Shown here: positions 1 to 9,254 of the stretch, in pieces
Numbering within the stretch: the stretch's first letter is position 1
How the letters are laid out: each line of letters starts with the position of its first letter
NCBI RefSeq assembly: GCF_963677945.1
Contig: NZ_OY782578.1
Coordinates: 310,001-374,000, forward strand
DNA length: 64,000 nt
Source: an uncultured Bacteroides sp.
GTDB lineage: Bacteria > Bacteroidota > Bacteroidia > Bacteroidales > Bacteroidaceae
Direction: 5' to 3'
The notes under the pieces: model-generated
What the model saw: only the letters and a program-made list of their open reading frames with translations
Database searches by the model: none
Told to the model about the DNA's origin: nothing
Translations under genes and position numbers: made by a program

Positions 1-38
1 ACAATAAACACAGTCAACCAGAATAAGGACGAAACAAA

Positions 39-165
39 CTGCTGGACTGCTAGATTACCGCTAGACTTCTCCAAGTATATCTAGCACTCCTATCGATCTT
101 ATACACAGTAGCTTATACACCAAATGCTAGACTGCTAGACTATTTTCGCAAAATTAAAATTTATG
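39..165. repeat. Degenerate tandem 8-mer repeats (GCTAGACT type)
   Basis: No gene is visible in 1-530. This part holds GCTGGACT and GCTAGATT side by side at 41-56, GCTAGACT near 60-67, and a perfect doublet of GCTAGACT at 126-141. Between them CTTATACAC occurs twice, 14 bp apart, at about 99-120. The doublet at 126-141 is followed by a TTTTCGCAAAATTAAAATTT-like stretch. A similar A/T core follows the tandem repeats at 18104-18119 and lies inside the element at 57854-57988. An inverted right-hand end is not visible, so this is a partial or decayed copy. Confidence 0.55.
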
Positions 166-215
166 TAGTGGTTTTGCAGGTTATCAAATGCCACTCCGAC
201 TTTCCGGAAACATCC

Positions 216-351
216 GGCGGGAGGTTACTTAAACTCCCAAGTGAGTTTTTCTATCTCAGGCGGGAGGTTGATGTAATGTTGTACAAAACAATTATATCTT
301 CTGTACAAGAGAATTAATTGTTTTGTACAGAAGAATACATTCTTTTGTACA
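216..351 (+). repeat. TGTACA array, four copies at 22-bp period, with GGCGGGAGGTTGA anchor
   Basis: TGTACA starts at 280, 302, 324 and 346, so the period is exactly 22 bp. GGCGGGAGGTTGA lies at 259-271, leaving 8 bp before the first TGTACA; a shorter copy, GGCGGGAGGTT, is at 216-226. The flanks of the first and third motifs mirror each other around the second (GTACAAAACAATT against AATTGTTTTGTAC). The same anchor, 8-bp gap and 22-bp period recur in reverse orientation at 57583-57653. An AAACTC/GAGTTT hairpin lies at 231-248. Function unknown; regularly spaced binding sites on one face of the helix are an inference. Confidence 0.8.
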
Positions 352-391
352 AGAATACACAAACATCCGGAATAGTTTTTAAAAAGACAAA

Positions 392-444
392 CCGGAGTTT
401 TACTAAACTCCGGCGAGTTATATCTTAAAACAACATGTAAACTC
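392..444. repeat. Paired hairpins next to the TGTACA array
   Basis: CCGGAGTTT (392-400) and AAACTCCGG (405-413) form a perfect 9-bp stem with a TACT loop. It is followed at once by CGAGTT (414-419) and AACTCG (439-444), a second, wider inverted repeat. Neither is followed by a T-run, so they are not obvious intrinsic terminators. They are probably part of the same intergenic repeat island. Confidence 0.5.
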
Positions 445-515
445 GCACCCGTAATTCGATAATATCTTTAATAAATAAAATTCGCCTATTTAATTTTATC
501 TATAATTTGTGTTTC

Positions 516-523
516 TAATTTTG
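516..523 (+). promoter_or_regulatory. Candidate -7 box (TAATTTTG)
   Basis: TAATTTTG fits the Bacteroides -7 consensus TAnnTTTG. No clear -33 TTTG sits about 20 bp upstream. It would start a transcript near 530 that runs to the terminator at 737-766. Confidence 0.3.
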
Positions 524-529
524 CTTTCA

Positions 530-766
530 ATGTACAAGTCTACACCTACATTAGGGCTCCTATATTACACCAAGAAACCTCTTTTAATTATATGAATTTG
601 GCAAATTGAAAGGAATGTTGTAGTTTTGAACCCGAAATGCCAAGCAGACAAAATTATTTTTTAGTAGTTTAGAAAGCAAATCATAGTCAAAGGCATAAAC
701 CCTTCGAGCAAGAATTCCAAACGGATTGCTCGATGGAAGAGACAACAGAGGCTGTCTCTTTTTTTT
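530..766 (+). ncRNA. Possible small non-coding RNA, about 235 nt
   Basis: This stretch has no credible reading frame but is bounded by a candidate promoter and a strong terminator. Near its 3' end CGAGCAA and TTGCTCG (about 693-732) form a hairpin directly before the terminator hairpin. I could not match it to tmRNA, RNase P RNA, SRP RNA or 6S RNA by eye. It could also be an untranslated leader with an attenuator for the PhnA gene that starts at 810. Function unknown. Confidence 0.3.
737..766 (+). terminator. Intrinsic terminator upstream of phnA
   Basis: AAGAGACA (737-744) pairs with TGTCTCTT (753-760) around an 8-nt loop and runs into a stretch of T. It ends 44 bp before the phnA start, so it terminates an upstream transcript or acts as an attenuator. 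Confidence 0.75.
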
Positions 767-809
767 AATCCGCATTTTAATTTTAATATATAAATTCAAT
801 CAAAAACAG

Positions 810-1142
810 ATGAACGAAATTCCAAATTGTCCGAACTGCCAGGGTGAAAACACCTACTTTGACGGTTCCCTTTACGTATGTCCCGACTGTTCCCACGAGT
901 TCAACGCAGAAAGCGCTGCGGCGGAAACAACTCCCGATGTACCCCGCGACAGCAATGGGGCCGAACTGATGGATGGCGATTCTGTAACTGTAATCAAGGA
1001 TCTTAAAGTAAAAGGATCATCAATGGTCATTAAAAGAGGAACGAAAGTTAAAAGCATTCGTCTGACAGAAATCCCTGAAGAAGTTGACTGTAAAATAGAT
1101 GGAAGCAGTATTGTACTAAAGACTTGCTTCCTGAAAAAATAA
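810..1142 (+). CDS. phnA: PhnA-family zinc-ribbon protein
   Basis: A 110-residue protein of the PhnA family, the usual length. An N-terminal zinc ribbon is formed by Cys7, Cys10, Cys24 and Cys27 (CPNC and CPDC). The C-terminal domain has the family pattern LMDGDSVTVIKDLKVKGSS, an SH3-like fold. Despite the name, PhnA is not part of the phosphonate C-P lyase machinery, and its cellular role is poorly defined. The reading frame is open further upstream to 726, but that extension overlaps the terminator hairpin and adds an unrelated hydrophobic stretch. I therefore start at the ATG that gives MNEIPNCPNC. A strong terminator follows at once, so the gene is probably monocistronic. Confidence 0.9.
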   Translation: MNEIPNCPNCQGENTYFDGSLYVCPDCSHEFNAESAAAETTPDVPRDSNGAELMDGDSVTVIKDLKVKGSSMVIKRGTKVKSIRLTEIPEEVDCKIDGSSIVLKTCFLKK

Positions 1143-1163
1143 GCGACAACTTACAAAAGTATC

Positions 1164-1202
1164 AAACGACTATCAAGACGCAAGTATCTGATAGTCGTTT
1201 TT
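1164..1202 (+). terminator. Intrinsic terminator of phnA
   Basis: A perfect 12-bp stem, AAACGACTATCA (1164-1175) with TGATAGTCGTTT (1189-1200), is followed by T residues. Confidence 0.85.
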
Positions 1203-1252
1203 CTATAATCGATTAAAAAGATAATAATAGAATATGATAGCAGATCTATTAT

Positions 1253-1260
1253 TACCTTTG
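1253..1260 (+). promoter_or_regulatory. -7 box TACCTTTG of the pentapeptide-repeat gene
   Basis: TACCTTTG matches TAnnTTTG exactly and lies 28 bp before the ATG at 1288, giving a leader of about 20 nt. No convincing -33 TTTG is seen. Confidence 0.6.
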
Positions 1261-1287
1261 CGCACTTAGGTATTTAACTAAAGATTT

Positions 1288-1860
1288 ATGGCAAACCTGA
1301 TTTTTGAGAACAAAGAGTTCAAAGGCGTTAACTGTCTGGATGAACAGCTGGCAAAAGGAGAATATTCAGATTGCTCCTTTATTAATTGCATTTTCACCAA
1401 TGCCGATTTATCAAATATTTCTTTTATTGATTGTAAGTTCAGTAATTGCGATCTTAGCATGGCAGCTATCAGAAACACTATATTCAGAGATGTAAAGTTT
1501 GTAAATAGTAAGCTGGTTGGATTAAACTTTGAAGAGTGCAACAACTTCCTTATCTCCTTTTCTTTTGAAGAATGCATCCTTCATTTAGCCTCCTTTTATA
1601 AACTAAAGTTGAAAGCAACTAATTTTATAAATTGCGATTTACAGGAGGTAGATTTTACCGAGACTGAGCTGAGCAATTCTATTTTCAAGAACTGCAACCT
1701 TAGCAGAACAATCTTTGCCAGAACTAATCTTGAAAAAGCTGACTTCCGTACATCTTACAATTATTCCATTGACCCTGAAATAAACCGGATACGAAAAGCA
1801 AAGTTCTCCAGAATGGAAGTTATCGGATTATTAGATAAGTACAATCTTGATATAGAGTAA
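1288..1860 (+). CDS. Pentapeptide-repeat protein, Qnr/MfpA-like fold
   Basis: A 190-residue protein built largely of A(D/N)LxX-type pentapeptide repeats, for example ADLSN, CDLSM, TNLEK and ADFRT, spanning about residues 4-165. Such repeats fold as a right-handed quadrilateral beta-helix. The C-terminal tail (DPEINRIRKAKFS, then a short helix) resembles the tail of Qnr-type proteins, which protect DNA gyrase by mimicking DNA. Whether this protein protects gyrase cannot be judged from sequence alone; many pentapeptide proteins have unknown roles. It has no signal peptide, so it should be cytosolic. It has its own promoter and lies alone between the phnA terminator and the sensor-regulator gene. 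Confidence 0.8.
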   Translation: MANLIFENKEFKGVNCLDEQLAKGEYSDCSFINCIFTNADLSNISFIDCKFSNCDLSMAAIRNTIFRDVKFVNSKLVGLNFEECNNFLISFSFEECILHLASFYKLKLKATNFINCDLQEVDFTETELSNSIFKNCNLSRTIFARTNLEKADFRTSYNYSIDPEINRIRKAKFSRMEVIGLLDKYNLDIE

Positions 1861-2071
1861 AAAATAAATTAGTAAGTATGTTGGAACAATGATGGTTTAC
1901 AAACATTCAAAGATACCTGATAGTCTGTGCATCCTGATTATTGTAAGTGTATCCCCAATTAAAATACATGAAGCTCGTTTAATTTAGATTACGGAAAATA
2001 CACATATTTTATACTTTCTTGCTTGTAGAATGCATTTTTTATATAAATTTACAGACTCAAAGAATACCGTT

Positions 2072-5000
2072 ATGAAAACATTCTATAAATGCACTCTATT
2101 TTATGTTTGTATCCTCCTCTGCTTGCCTGCAATATCTCATGCTCAGCCAGTTTGTCAGATACAACACTATTCAACATATAGTGGATTGCCACAACGAACT
2201 GTAGTTAATATAGTACAAGATATAAAAGGTTTTATCTGGCTTTCTACATGGAACGGTTTAAGTAAGTTTGACGGTTATTCATTTAAAAACTACAAAGCTT
2301 ATCCGGGTGACGGATGTACGCTAACTAGTAACAGATTGTATTCCATCACTACCAATCAGCATGGCGATATATGGTGCCAGACTTATGATAGCCGAATTTA
2401 TTTGTTCGATAGCAGAAAAGAAAGATTTATTGATATTCTGCAACCTATAGAAGCAAAAAACAAGAGTACCTATACCATTAGTCAAATATACGCATTGCCT
2501 AAAGGCGTAACCTGGATCGTGTGCGATAACGGAGCTTTTCGAGTAAATGAAGAACAATACAGAAAAGGTAAGAATGAAAGCATTTCATTTTACAGTTCTA
2601 AAGCCGGGAACCTTCCGGGAAAAGAAATATCCAGGATTATTCAGGATAAAGATGGTGACGAATGGGTTTTTACAGATAAAGGTATTCAGATTATCGGAAA
2701 AAAAAGAATGCCTGGCAACATACAATTCAAGAATGTATGCGAAAATGGTAAGAATATGTATCTGGTATCTTCAAATGATCGCCTTGCCTTTTACGATCAA
2801 AGTACGGAACAACTACAGTTCCTGAAAATACCATGCGAATATTCTCATCTGAACAGCATACAAAATCTGGGGAAAGACACTATCGGACTGGGTACAGAAA
2901 ACGGAATTATCATATTCGATGCCAAGAGAAAGAAATTCAGATATATAGATATTCGTATGAATACTCAGTCTTCCATCAATGTACAAAGTATATTTAAGGA
3001 CAGTCATAATGAGTTGTGGATATTCTCAGAATCGGCAGGAGTAACTCGTTATAATCTTCAAAACGGTGAAAAGCAGTATTATCAAACTCCTATAGAAGAT
3101 ATGCCTACAGCAGAAAGACAAAGCAGAGAGGGAGTTTTTGAAGACGCTCAAGGAACATTATGGGTAATTCCTCAATTGGGATGTCTTAGTTATTACGATC
3201 GTAGGACTCAACTGTTAAAGCCTTATTATACAGACTATAATGATCCGAAGTCTAAGTTTACACCTGTTGTATTAAGATACTTATTGGATAATCAGAAGAA
3301 TTTTTGGTATACAAGTAATTATGAATTGGGTAAGATTTCTTTCTTTCCTAATGCCTGTCAGGAGCGCCCCTTTGATTATGGCTATGATACGCGTGCTTTT
3401 TTGAAAGACAGCAACAAGAACTTTTGGATGGCAAATAAAAAAGGATTTATCCGAATAGACAACGAAGATGGAACCTTGAAAGGTTACCTAACTTCATCAG
3501 GAAACATCAGCAGCCAGAAAGTTCCATTTTCAAAGAATATTTATTGCTTTCTTGAAGACAAACAAGGGTTTATTTGGATGGGGAGCAAATGGGACGGGCT
3601 CTTCAGGCTCAAGAAAGAAGGGAATAACCGATTTAAGATACAAAGATTTGCCCATGATGAAAAGAACCCATATAGTTTAAGCAATAATAGCATTTACTCA
3701 ATATTTCAAGACAGCCGGAATCGCATTTGGATAGGCACATATGGTGGCGGACTGAATTTATTGGAAGAAACTCCTCAAGGAGAAGTACGCTTCATGCACA
3801 GTGGTAGCTCTTTGAAAGAATATCCTCACAACAAATTCTCCAAAATACGAATCATTAAGGAAGTAAATAAAGCAATATTGGTTGGCACTACAGAGGGACT
3901 TCTCACGTTTTCTCCTGATTTCAGGAATCCGGGAACTATCAGATTTTACCAGAATGTACGTACACCAGAGGTTGCATCCAGTCTATGCAGCAATGATGTA
4001 ACGTACATCTATACTGACAGCAGGAAACAGACGTATGTTCTTACCTTTACAGGAGGCATAAACCAAATAGTATCTAACAATTTACTAACCAATCATATAA
4101 AGTTTAAATCCTATACAAAGAAAAATGGATTGTTTTCCGACTTGCTTTTATCCATGATTGAAGATTCGCAAAAGAATTTATGGGTAATATCTGAAAATGC
4201 ACTTTCCAAATTCAATCCGAGAACAGGCACTTTTGATAATTACGATAAGAGATATCTTCAAAAAGAAATTTATTTCAGTGATGCCGCACCGGTTATCTGG
4301 CATAAACATTTGATTTTGGGCACCGAAGGTGGTATTCTGGAGATGAATCCAGCCTCGTTAAGCAAGAGCAAGTACATTCCGCGTATCGTATTTACCGGTC
4401 TGAAGATACAAGGAATTCAGCAGTCACAAGATATTGACGATCTGAAGGAACTGGAACTTCAGCCTTCTCAGCGCAATGTAACCTTCCAGTTTGCGACGTT
4501 AGATTATATTGAACCTACAGCCATAAAGTATGCTTATAGGCTTAAAGGATTGGAAGAGCAATGGAATGAAGTAGATAATAACCGCACTGCCAACTATATA
4601 AATCTTCCTCCGGGAGAATATGAATTGCAAATACGTTCTACAAACAGTGATGGTGTATGGATAGACAATGTACGCACTCTTTCAATCAATGTACTTCCCA
4701 CTTTCTGGGAAACTTACTGGGCGTGGATTCTGTATGTTCTTTTATTCATTCTGTTTACGGCTGCTATTGTATATACTATTTTTTATATTTATAGGCTGCA
4801 CAATCAAATTAATCTCGAGCATCAATTATCTAATATAAAACTAAGATTCTTTACAGATATCTCCCATGAGTTACGTACACCGTTAACTCTTATCAGTAGT
4901 CCCATAAGTGAAATACTCGAGCATGAATCTCTTTCTCCAAATGCGCGCAAACACCTCACTCTGGTACATAAGAACACAGAGCGTATGCTGCGTTTAATGA

Positions 5001-6481
5001 ATCAGATACTAGATTTCCGTAAAATAGAGAATAAGAAAATGAAAGTATTACTGGAAAAGAGTGATATCATAACTTTATTGCAACGGGTAATGGATAACTT
5101 TCTTCTGATAGCAGAAGAAAAACATATTGATTTCCGCTTACATTCGCAGCCGGATATAATCTCCGGTTGGATAGATCAGGACAAATTTGAAAAGATTTTT
5201 TTCAATTTAATATCCAATGCTTTCAAGTACACACCCGACAATAAATCCATCATAGTATCGGCCACCATGGAAAATGAGAATCTTGTAATTTCCGTAAAGG
5301 ATGAAGGTATTGGAATCGATCTCAAAAAACAACAAAGTTTGTTTCAGCGGTTCGAAACGCTTGTGCGCTATAACATTTTACAACCTTCATCGGGTATAGG
5401 ATTGTCTCTTGTAAAGGAGCTGATTGAATTACATCAAGGTAATATTCAGGTAAATAGTCAGCCGGGAGTTGGCAGTGAGTTTATTGTAACATTACCCCTG
5501 GAGCAGAAAACTTATGAAGGAAAAGAAAATACGGAATTCATTTTTAATGACTCTCAGTCATCTTTTGCTCAAAGCAACGAAAATCCTGAAAATTCAGGAA
5601 TATCAATTCAAGAACAAACCTATCAGGAAGTAACAGAAAGACAATCTATAATTCCCGAAAGTAATCTTGAAAATCAGGAAGTTGTTTCGGTATTGGTAGT
5701 GGAAGATAATTCTGAATTAAGAACCTTCCTTCATGATATATTATCTGGTATATATAATGTAATTGAAGCAAATGACGGGCAAGAAGGATTGGAAATGGCT
5801 ATTAAACACATGCCTGATTTCATCATCAGTGATGTAATGATGCCAGTAATGGATGGATTGGATATGGTAAAAGCTATTAAAGAAAACCGTGACATTTGCC
5901 ACATTCCAATTATTCTGCTTTCTGCAAAATCTTCTCTGGATGACCGTATTTACGGACTGGAGCAGGGTATTGATGACTATATAACCAAACCGTTCAGTTC
6001 TGCTTACCTCAAAGCACGTATAAAATCACTGCTTAATCAGCGTAAACAGTTACATGAACTTTACCTAAAACAATGGCCGGAGAATAAGGAAGCTACTTCA
6101 AGCGTCCCAATTGAAATAGTGCCCTCCAAACCACAAATAATAAACTCTGACGAGTTATTTATGCAACAAGTGATGGAGGTGATGGAAAAGAATATGGATA
6201 ATTCCAAATTTACAATTGACGAGTTTGCATTGGAAATACGAATGGGACGTACTGTTTTTTATCAAAAGCTGAAAGCAATCATAGGTTTGTCTCCTGTAGA
6301 TTTTATTCGTGAGATGCGTATCAAGCGGGCAAAACAATTGATTGATTCTGGAGAATATAATGTATCAACAGTGGCTTACATGACAGGTTTTAATGATCCT
6401 AAATATTTCAGTAAGTGCTTTAAGAAACAATTCGGAGCTTCGCCGTCTGAGTACAGTAAAGAAAAAAAGCAGAACAATTAA
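2072..6481 (+). CDS. Hybrid two-component sensor/regulator (HTCS) of a polysaccharide utilization locus
   Basis: A 1,469-residue fusion of sensor and transcription factor, controlling glycan-use genes in Bacteroides. Visible domains in order are a signal peptide (ends near SHAQ), periplasmic beta-propeller repeats, a Y_Y_Y domain (about 806-864), one membrane segment (about 880-903), a HisKA dimerization helix with the H-box His932 in FFTDISHELRTP, a HATPase domain (N-box near 1047, GIGLSLVKEL near 1107), a receiver domain with phospho-acceptor Asp1254 (SDVMMP), and a C-terminal AraC-type helix-turn-helix (about 1370-1469). The propeller binds a breakdown product of the glycan in characterized relatives. 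An upstream ATG at 2030 is in frame, but starting at 2072 puts the signal peptide at the N-terminus. The likely targets are the adjacent minus-strand SusC/D operon and enzymes. Confidence 0.95.
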   Translation: MKTFYKCTLFYVCILLCLPAISHAQPVCQIQHYSTYSGLPQRTVVNIVQDIKGFIWLSTWNGLSKFDGYSFKNYKAYPGDGCTLTSNRLYSITTNQHGDIWCQTYDSRIYLFDSRKERFIDILQPIEAKNKSTYTISQIYALPKGVTWIVCDNGAFRVNEEQYRKGKNESISFYSSKAGNLPGKEISRIIQDKDGDEWVFTDKGIQIIGKKRMPGNIQFKNVCENGKNMYLVSSNDRLAFYDQSTEQLQFLKIPCEYSHLNSIQNLGKDTIGLGTENGIIIFDAKRKKFRYIDIRMNTQSSINVQSIFKDSHNELWIFSESAGVTRYNLQNGEKQYYQTPIEDMPTAERQSREGVFEDAQGTLWVIPQLGCLSYYDRRTQLLKPYYTDYNDPKSKFTPVVLRYLLDNQKNFWYTSNYELGKISFFPNACQERPFDYGYDTRAFLKDSNKNFWMANKKGFIRIDNEDGTLKGYLTSSGNISSQKVPFSKNIYCFLEDKQGFIWMGSKWDGLFRLKKEGNNRFKIQRFAHDEKNPYSLSNNSIYSIFQDSRNRIWIGTYGGGLNLLEETPQGEVRFMHSGSSLKEYPHNKFSKIRIIKEVNKAILVGTTEGLLTFSPDFRNPGTIRFYQNVRTPEVASSLCSNDVTYIYTDSRKQTYVLTFTGGINQIVSNNLLTNHIKFKSYTKKNGLFSDLLLSMIEDSQKNLWVISENALSKFNPRTGTFDNYDKRYLQKEIYFSDAAPVIWHKHLILGTEGGILEMNPASLSKSKYIPRIVFTGLKIQGIQQSQDIDDLKELELQPSQRNVTFQFATLDYIEPTAIKYAYRLKGLEEQWNEVDNNRTANYINLPPGEYELQIRSTNSDGVWIDNVRTLSINVLPTFWETYWAWILYVLLFILFTAAIVYTIFYIYRLHNQINLEHQLSNIKLRFFTDISHELRTPLTLISSPISEILEHESLSPNARKHLTLVHKNTERMLRLMNQILDFRKIENKKMKVLLEKSDIITLLQRVMDNFLLIAEEKHIDFRLHSQPDIISGWIDQDKFEKIFFNLISNAFKYTPDNKSIIVSATMENENLVISVKDEGIGIDLKKQQSLFQRFETLVRYNILQPSSGIGLSLVKELIELHQGNIQVNSQPGVGSEFIVTLPLEQKTYEGKENTEFIFNDSQSSFAQSNENPENSGISIQEQTYQEVTERQSIIPESNLENQEVVSVLVVEDNSELRTFLHDILSGIYNVIEANDGQEGLEMAIKHMPDFIISDVMMPVMDGLDMVKAIKENRDICHIPIILLSAKSSLDDRIYGLEQGIDDYITKPFSSAYLKARIKSLLNQRKQLHELYLKQWPENKEATSSVPIEIVPSKPQIINSDELFMQQVMEVMEKNMDNSKFTIDEFALEIRMGRTVFYQKLKAIIGLSPVDFIREMRIKRAKQLIDSGEYNVSTVAYMTGFNDPKYFSKCFKKQFGASPSEYSKEKKQNN

Positions 6482-6507
6482 GAATAGCCGAAATTCATTG
6501 ATTGGAA

Positions 6508-6543
6508 ATAACAGACAGAAGATTTTCATCTCCCGTCTGTTAT
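6508..6543. terminator. Bidirectional terminator between HTCS and GH3 genes
   Basis: ATAACAGAC (6508-6516) pairs with GTCTGTTAT (6535-6543). It lies between two convergent genes. Confidence 0.65.
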
Positions 6544-6555
6544 ATTCAAGTGCGG

Positions 6556-9147
6556 TTATTCAATGGTGAAGGCATGTTGCAACAAGTCTTCTGTTTGTGA
6601 ACTACCACCTACCATGATATCATAATCTCCTGCACAGACTCTTAGGGTATTAGATGAGGAATCCCACCATTCCAGTTCTTTATCTTTCAGTAGGAATTCA
6701 ACATTAACTGTCTTCCCTGCAGGAATACTTACGCGCTTAAAGTTACGCAAAGTCCTAATAGGTCCGTCTGCATCGTTATGTTTTCTCAGATAAACCTGAA
6801 CAACTTCTTCTCCATTACGGTTGCCTGTATTAGTAACCGGAACAGTGAACTTCAATAATTGTCCAACTTTAATTTTATCTTTCTCCAGTTTCATCTGCCC
6901 ATACTCAAAGGTTGTATAGCTTAGTCCGTAACCAAAAGGGAAAAGAGGCTCTTGTGTCATGTAGCGATAAGTCCTTCCATTCATATTATAATCTTCAAAG
7001 TCAGGAAGCTGTGATACATTACGATAAAATGTTACCGGCAATCGTCCTGCTGGATTGTAATCTCCAAATAAAACTTCGGCAACAGCCTTTCCTCCTTCTT
7101 GACCAGGATACCATGCCTGCAATATGGCCTCACATTCATTTGTTTCAGGTTCCAGACCAATGGGTGAACCAGAGCAATTAACGAAAAGAACCTTTTTACC
7201 GGCACGATGCAAAGCTGCAATCAACTCTCTTTGAACGGCAGGAAGCTCTATATCCGTACGGTCGCCTTTCTTGAAACCAGGAAGATTAACACCCATTTCT
7301 TCACCTTCGAGGCTTGGCGAGATACCACCTGCGAATATTACCACATCTGCATCTTTTACCTTTTCCACAGATTCTTCAATGTCGGCTTCCTTCTTGAAAC
7401 CAAGGTCAAAGTTAAGTTGGGCATCACTTCTGAGGTATTCGAAATCTAGTTCTATATTATATGATATTCCAGCTTGTACCTGCATATTGTAAGTAGATTT
7501 TCGAGCACCATGTTTGTTGGAGAAACTCTTTACCTCTTTATCGTTTATACGCAAACGTCCTGAACCGTAAGCATAAATATCAAATACAATTTCACCCGAC
7601 TGTTCTGGAGTAAATACGCTGTTATAAGTTGCAGAGAAATCAGTAAGATTTACTCCAGGAGCAAATACAGTAGCACCCGATGTGCAAAAATGGAAAGGAG
7701 TAGTTACCTGAGCGGCTGTAACGGGCTTGCCATCACGGGTAACATTGTTCCAATAGCGTGCGCTAAATCCTGGTCCGTCTGCCGACTTACAAAGATTAAA
7801 TGCACTTTGAATAAGTGTCCGTTCTACCCACCCGCAACCTTGTTCGTAAATAAGCTTGTCATTATTTCCCAATGTTTTTCGCAATCCATTCAAAATAGTG
7901 ACTGTATGCGGTGGCATGCCATTATAATTTCCCCATTGCATCACGGAATCGTTGGCATTTGGTCCCATAACAGCAAGAGTTAGTCCACCACGTTTCAGCG
8001 GCAAAATATTATTTTTATTCATGAGCAAGGTCATTGACTTGCGTGCAATATCGAGAGCCAATGAGTCATGTTCTGCCGAAGCTACTACCGAGAAAGGAAT
8101 CTTTGTCCAAGATACATTTTTCGGATCATCCATTTCTCCTAATGAAAAACGGGCTTCTAACAGACGTTTAACTGCAATGTTTATGGCACTTTCGTCTATT
8201 TTTCCTTGTTTAACTGCTTTAGCTAATGATTGGTAGCTGGATCCGCATTCCAGATCTGTTCCGCTAAGAACTGCTGCAGCCGAAGCTGACTCGGCATCGG
8301 AATGGGTTTTATGGCCACGTTCATTATAGAAGTCGGCAATGGCACCACAATCGGAAAGTACAATGCCGTCAAAGCCCCACTCTTTACGGAGAATCTGCAT
8401 CAGCAGGCGATCGCTCCCACAACATGGTTTTCCTTCAAAACGATTATAAGCACACATTACTTCTTTTACTTTAGCTTCTCTCACCAATGCCTCGAAAGGC
8501 GGTAGGTAAGTTTCGTACAAATCACGCGGCTTAATTTTTTCCACATTAAATTCGTGTCGGTTCCATTCCGGACCGGAGTGTACGGCAAAATGCTTGGCAC
8601 AAGCATGGAGTTTATCGTAATGCCCGTCGTTAGCGCCTTGCAGGCCCTGAACTACCATTACTCCCATCCTGCTGGTTAGATAAGGATCTTCGCCATAAGT
8701 CTCAATACCTCTTCCCCAACGAGGATCTCGATATATGTTTACTGTGGGAGTCCACATTGTCAAGCCCTGATAACGTTCATAACTTCGCTGTGACGTGTAG
8801 TAAGTATTCTTAGCGCGAGCCTCATCAGAAACTGCATTGTATACTTGATACACCGTGCCAGGGGAAAAAGATGCTGCCATACCTATCGGTTGAGGGAAGA
8901 CAGTCGCCAAACCTGCACGAGCCACTCCATGCAGCGCTTCGTTCCACCAGTTATATGGCTTGATACCCAAACGCTCAACAGATTGAGAGTTATCCATCAT
9001 TAATAATATTTTTTCTTCCAGCGTAAGTTCTTGAAGTAAGAGCTTCGCTCGTTCATCTGGCGATAATGAAGCCGCTTTATAAGTTTGTTGGCTGCAACTT
9101 GACAAGATAAAAAGAGGCAGCAAATAGATTAATTTTCGTTTAAACAT
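6556..9147 (-). CDS. GH3 glycosidase lipoprotein with PA14 insertion (beta-glucosidase/beta-xylosidase type)
   Basis: An 863-residue exo-acting glycoside hydrolase of family 3. A lipoprotein signal (LSSC, lipid Cys18) suggests anchoring to a membrane. The N-terminal barrel contains KHFAVHSGPE and the nucleophile Asp266 in VLSDCGAI. A PA14-like module (about residues 455-590, beginning FSARYWNN) interrupts the second domain, where the LEGEEM motif near residue 613 probably provides the acid/base. A fibronectin-III-like domain closes the protein. The overall form resembles beta-xylosidase/alpha-arabinofuranosidase members, but substrate is not certain. The start at 9147 puts the lipobox at the usual distance. 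A terminator separates it from the SusC/D operon upstream, so it may have its own promoter. Confidence 0.9.
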   Translation of the reverse strand: MFKRKLIYLLPLFILSSCSQQTYKAASLSPDERAKLLLQELTLEEKILLMMDNSQSVERLGIKPYNWWNEALHGVARAGLATVFPQPIGMAASFSPGTVYQVYNAVSDEARAKNTYYTSQRSYERYQGLTMWTPTVNIYRDPRWGRGIETYGEDPYLTSRMGVMVVQGLQGANDGHYDKLHACAKHFAVHSGPEWNRHEFNVEKIKPRDLYETYLPPFEALVREAKVKEVMCAYNRFEGKPCCGSDRLLMQILRKEWGFDGIVLSDCGAIADFYNERGHKTHSDAESASAAAVLSGTDLECGSSYQSLAKAVKQGKIDESAINIAVKRLLEARFSLGEMDDPKNVSWTKIPFSVVASAEHDSLALDIARKSMTLLMNKNNILPLKRGGLTLAVMGPNANDSVMQWGNYNGMPPHTVTILNGLRKTLGNNDKLIYEQGCGWVERTLIQSAFNLCKSADGPGFSARYWNNVTRDGKPVTAAQVTTPFHFCTSGATVFAPGVNLTDFSATYNSVFTPEQSGEIVFDIYAYGSGRLRINDKEVKSFSNKHGARKSTYNMQVQAGISYNIELDFEYLRSDAQLNFDLGFKKEADIEESVEKVKDADVVIFAGGISPSLEGEEMGVNLPGFKKGDRTDIELPAVQRELIAALHRAGKKVLFVNCSGSPIGLEPETNECEAILQAWYPGQEGGKAVAEVLFGDYNPAGRLPVTFYRNVSQLPDFEDYNMNGRTYRYMTQEPLFPFGYGLSYTTFEYGQMKLEKDKIKVGQLLKFTVPVTNTGNRNGEEVVQVYLRKHNDADGPIRTLRNFKRVSIPAGKTVNVEFLLKDKELEWWDSSSNTLRVCAGDYDIMVGGSSQTEDLLQHAFTIE

Positions 9148-9254
9148 AGTTATTATAGTTAGTAAATAAAGTAACAATTTAAGTTCCGAAGGAGCTATAA
9201 ACTTTTTTTCTTTCCTAATTAATGGTTCAATTATTATAAGTTTGAAAATAATGA

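Noticed and set aside
259-351. CRISPR array
   Set aside because: The repeats are only 6 bp with 16-bp spacers, the spacers mirror each other, and no cas genes are present.
584-799. A 71-codon minus-strand frame
   Set aside because: It crosses the terminator hairpin and the phnA upstream region, has no family resemblance and opposes the likely direction of transcription.
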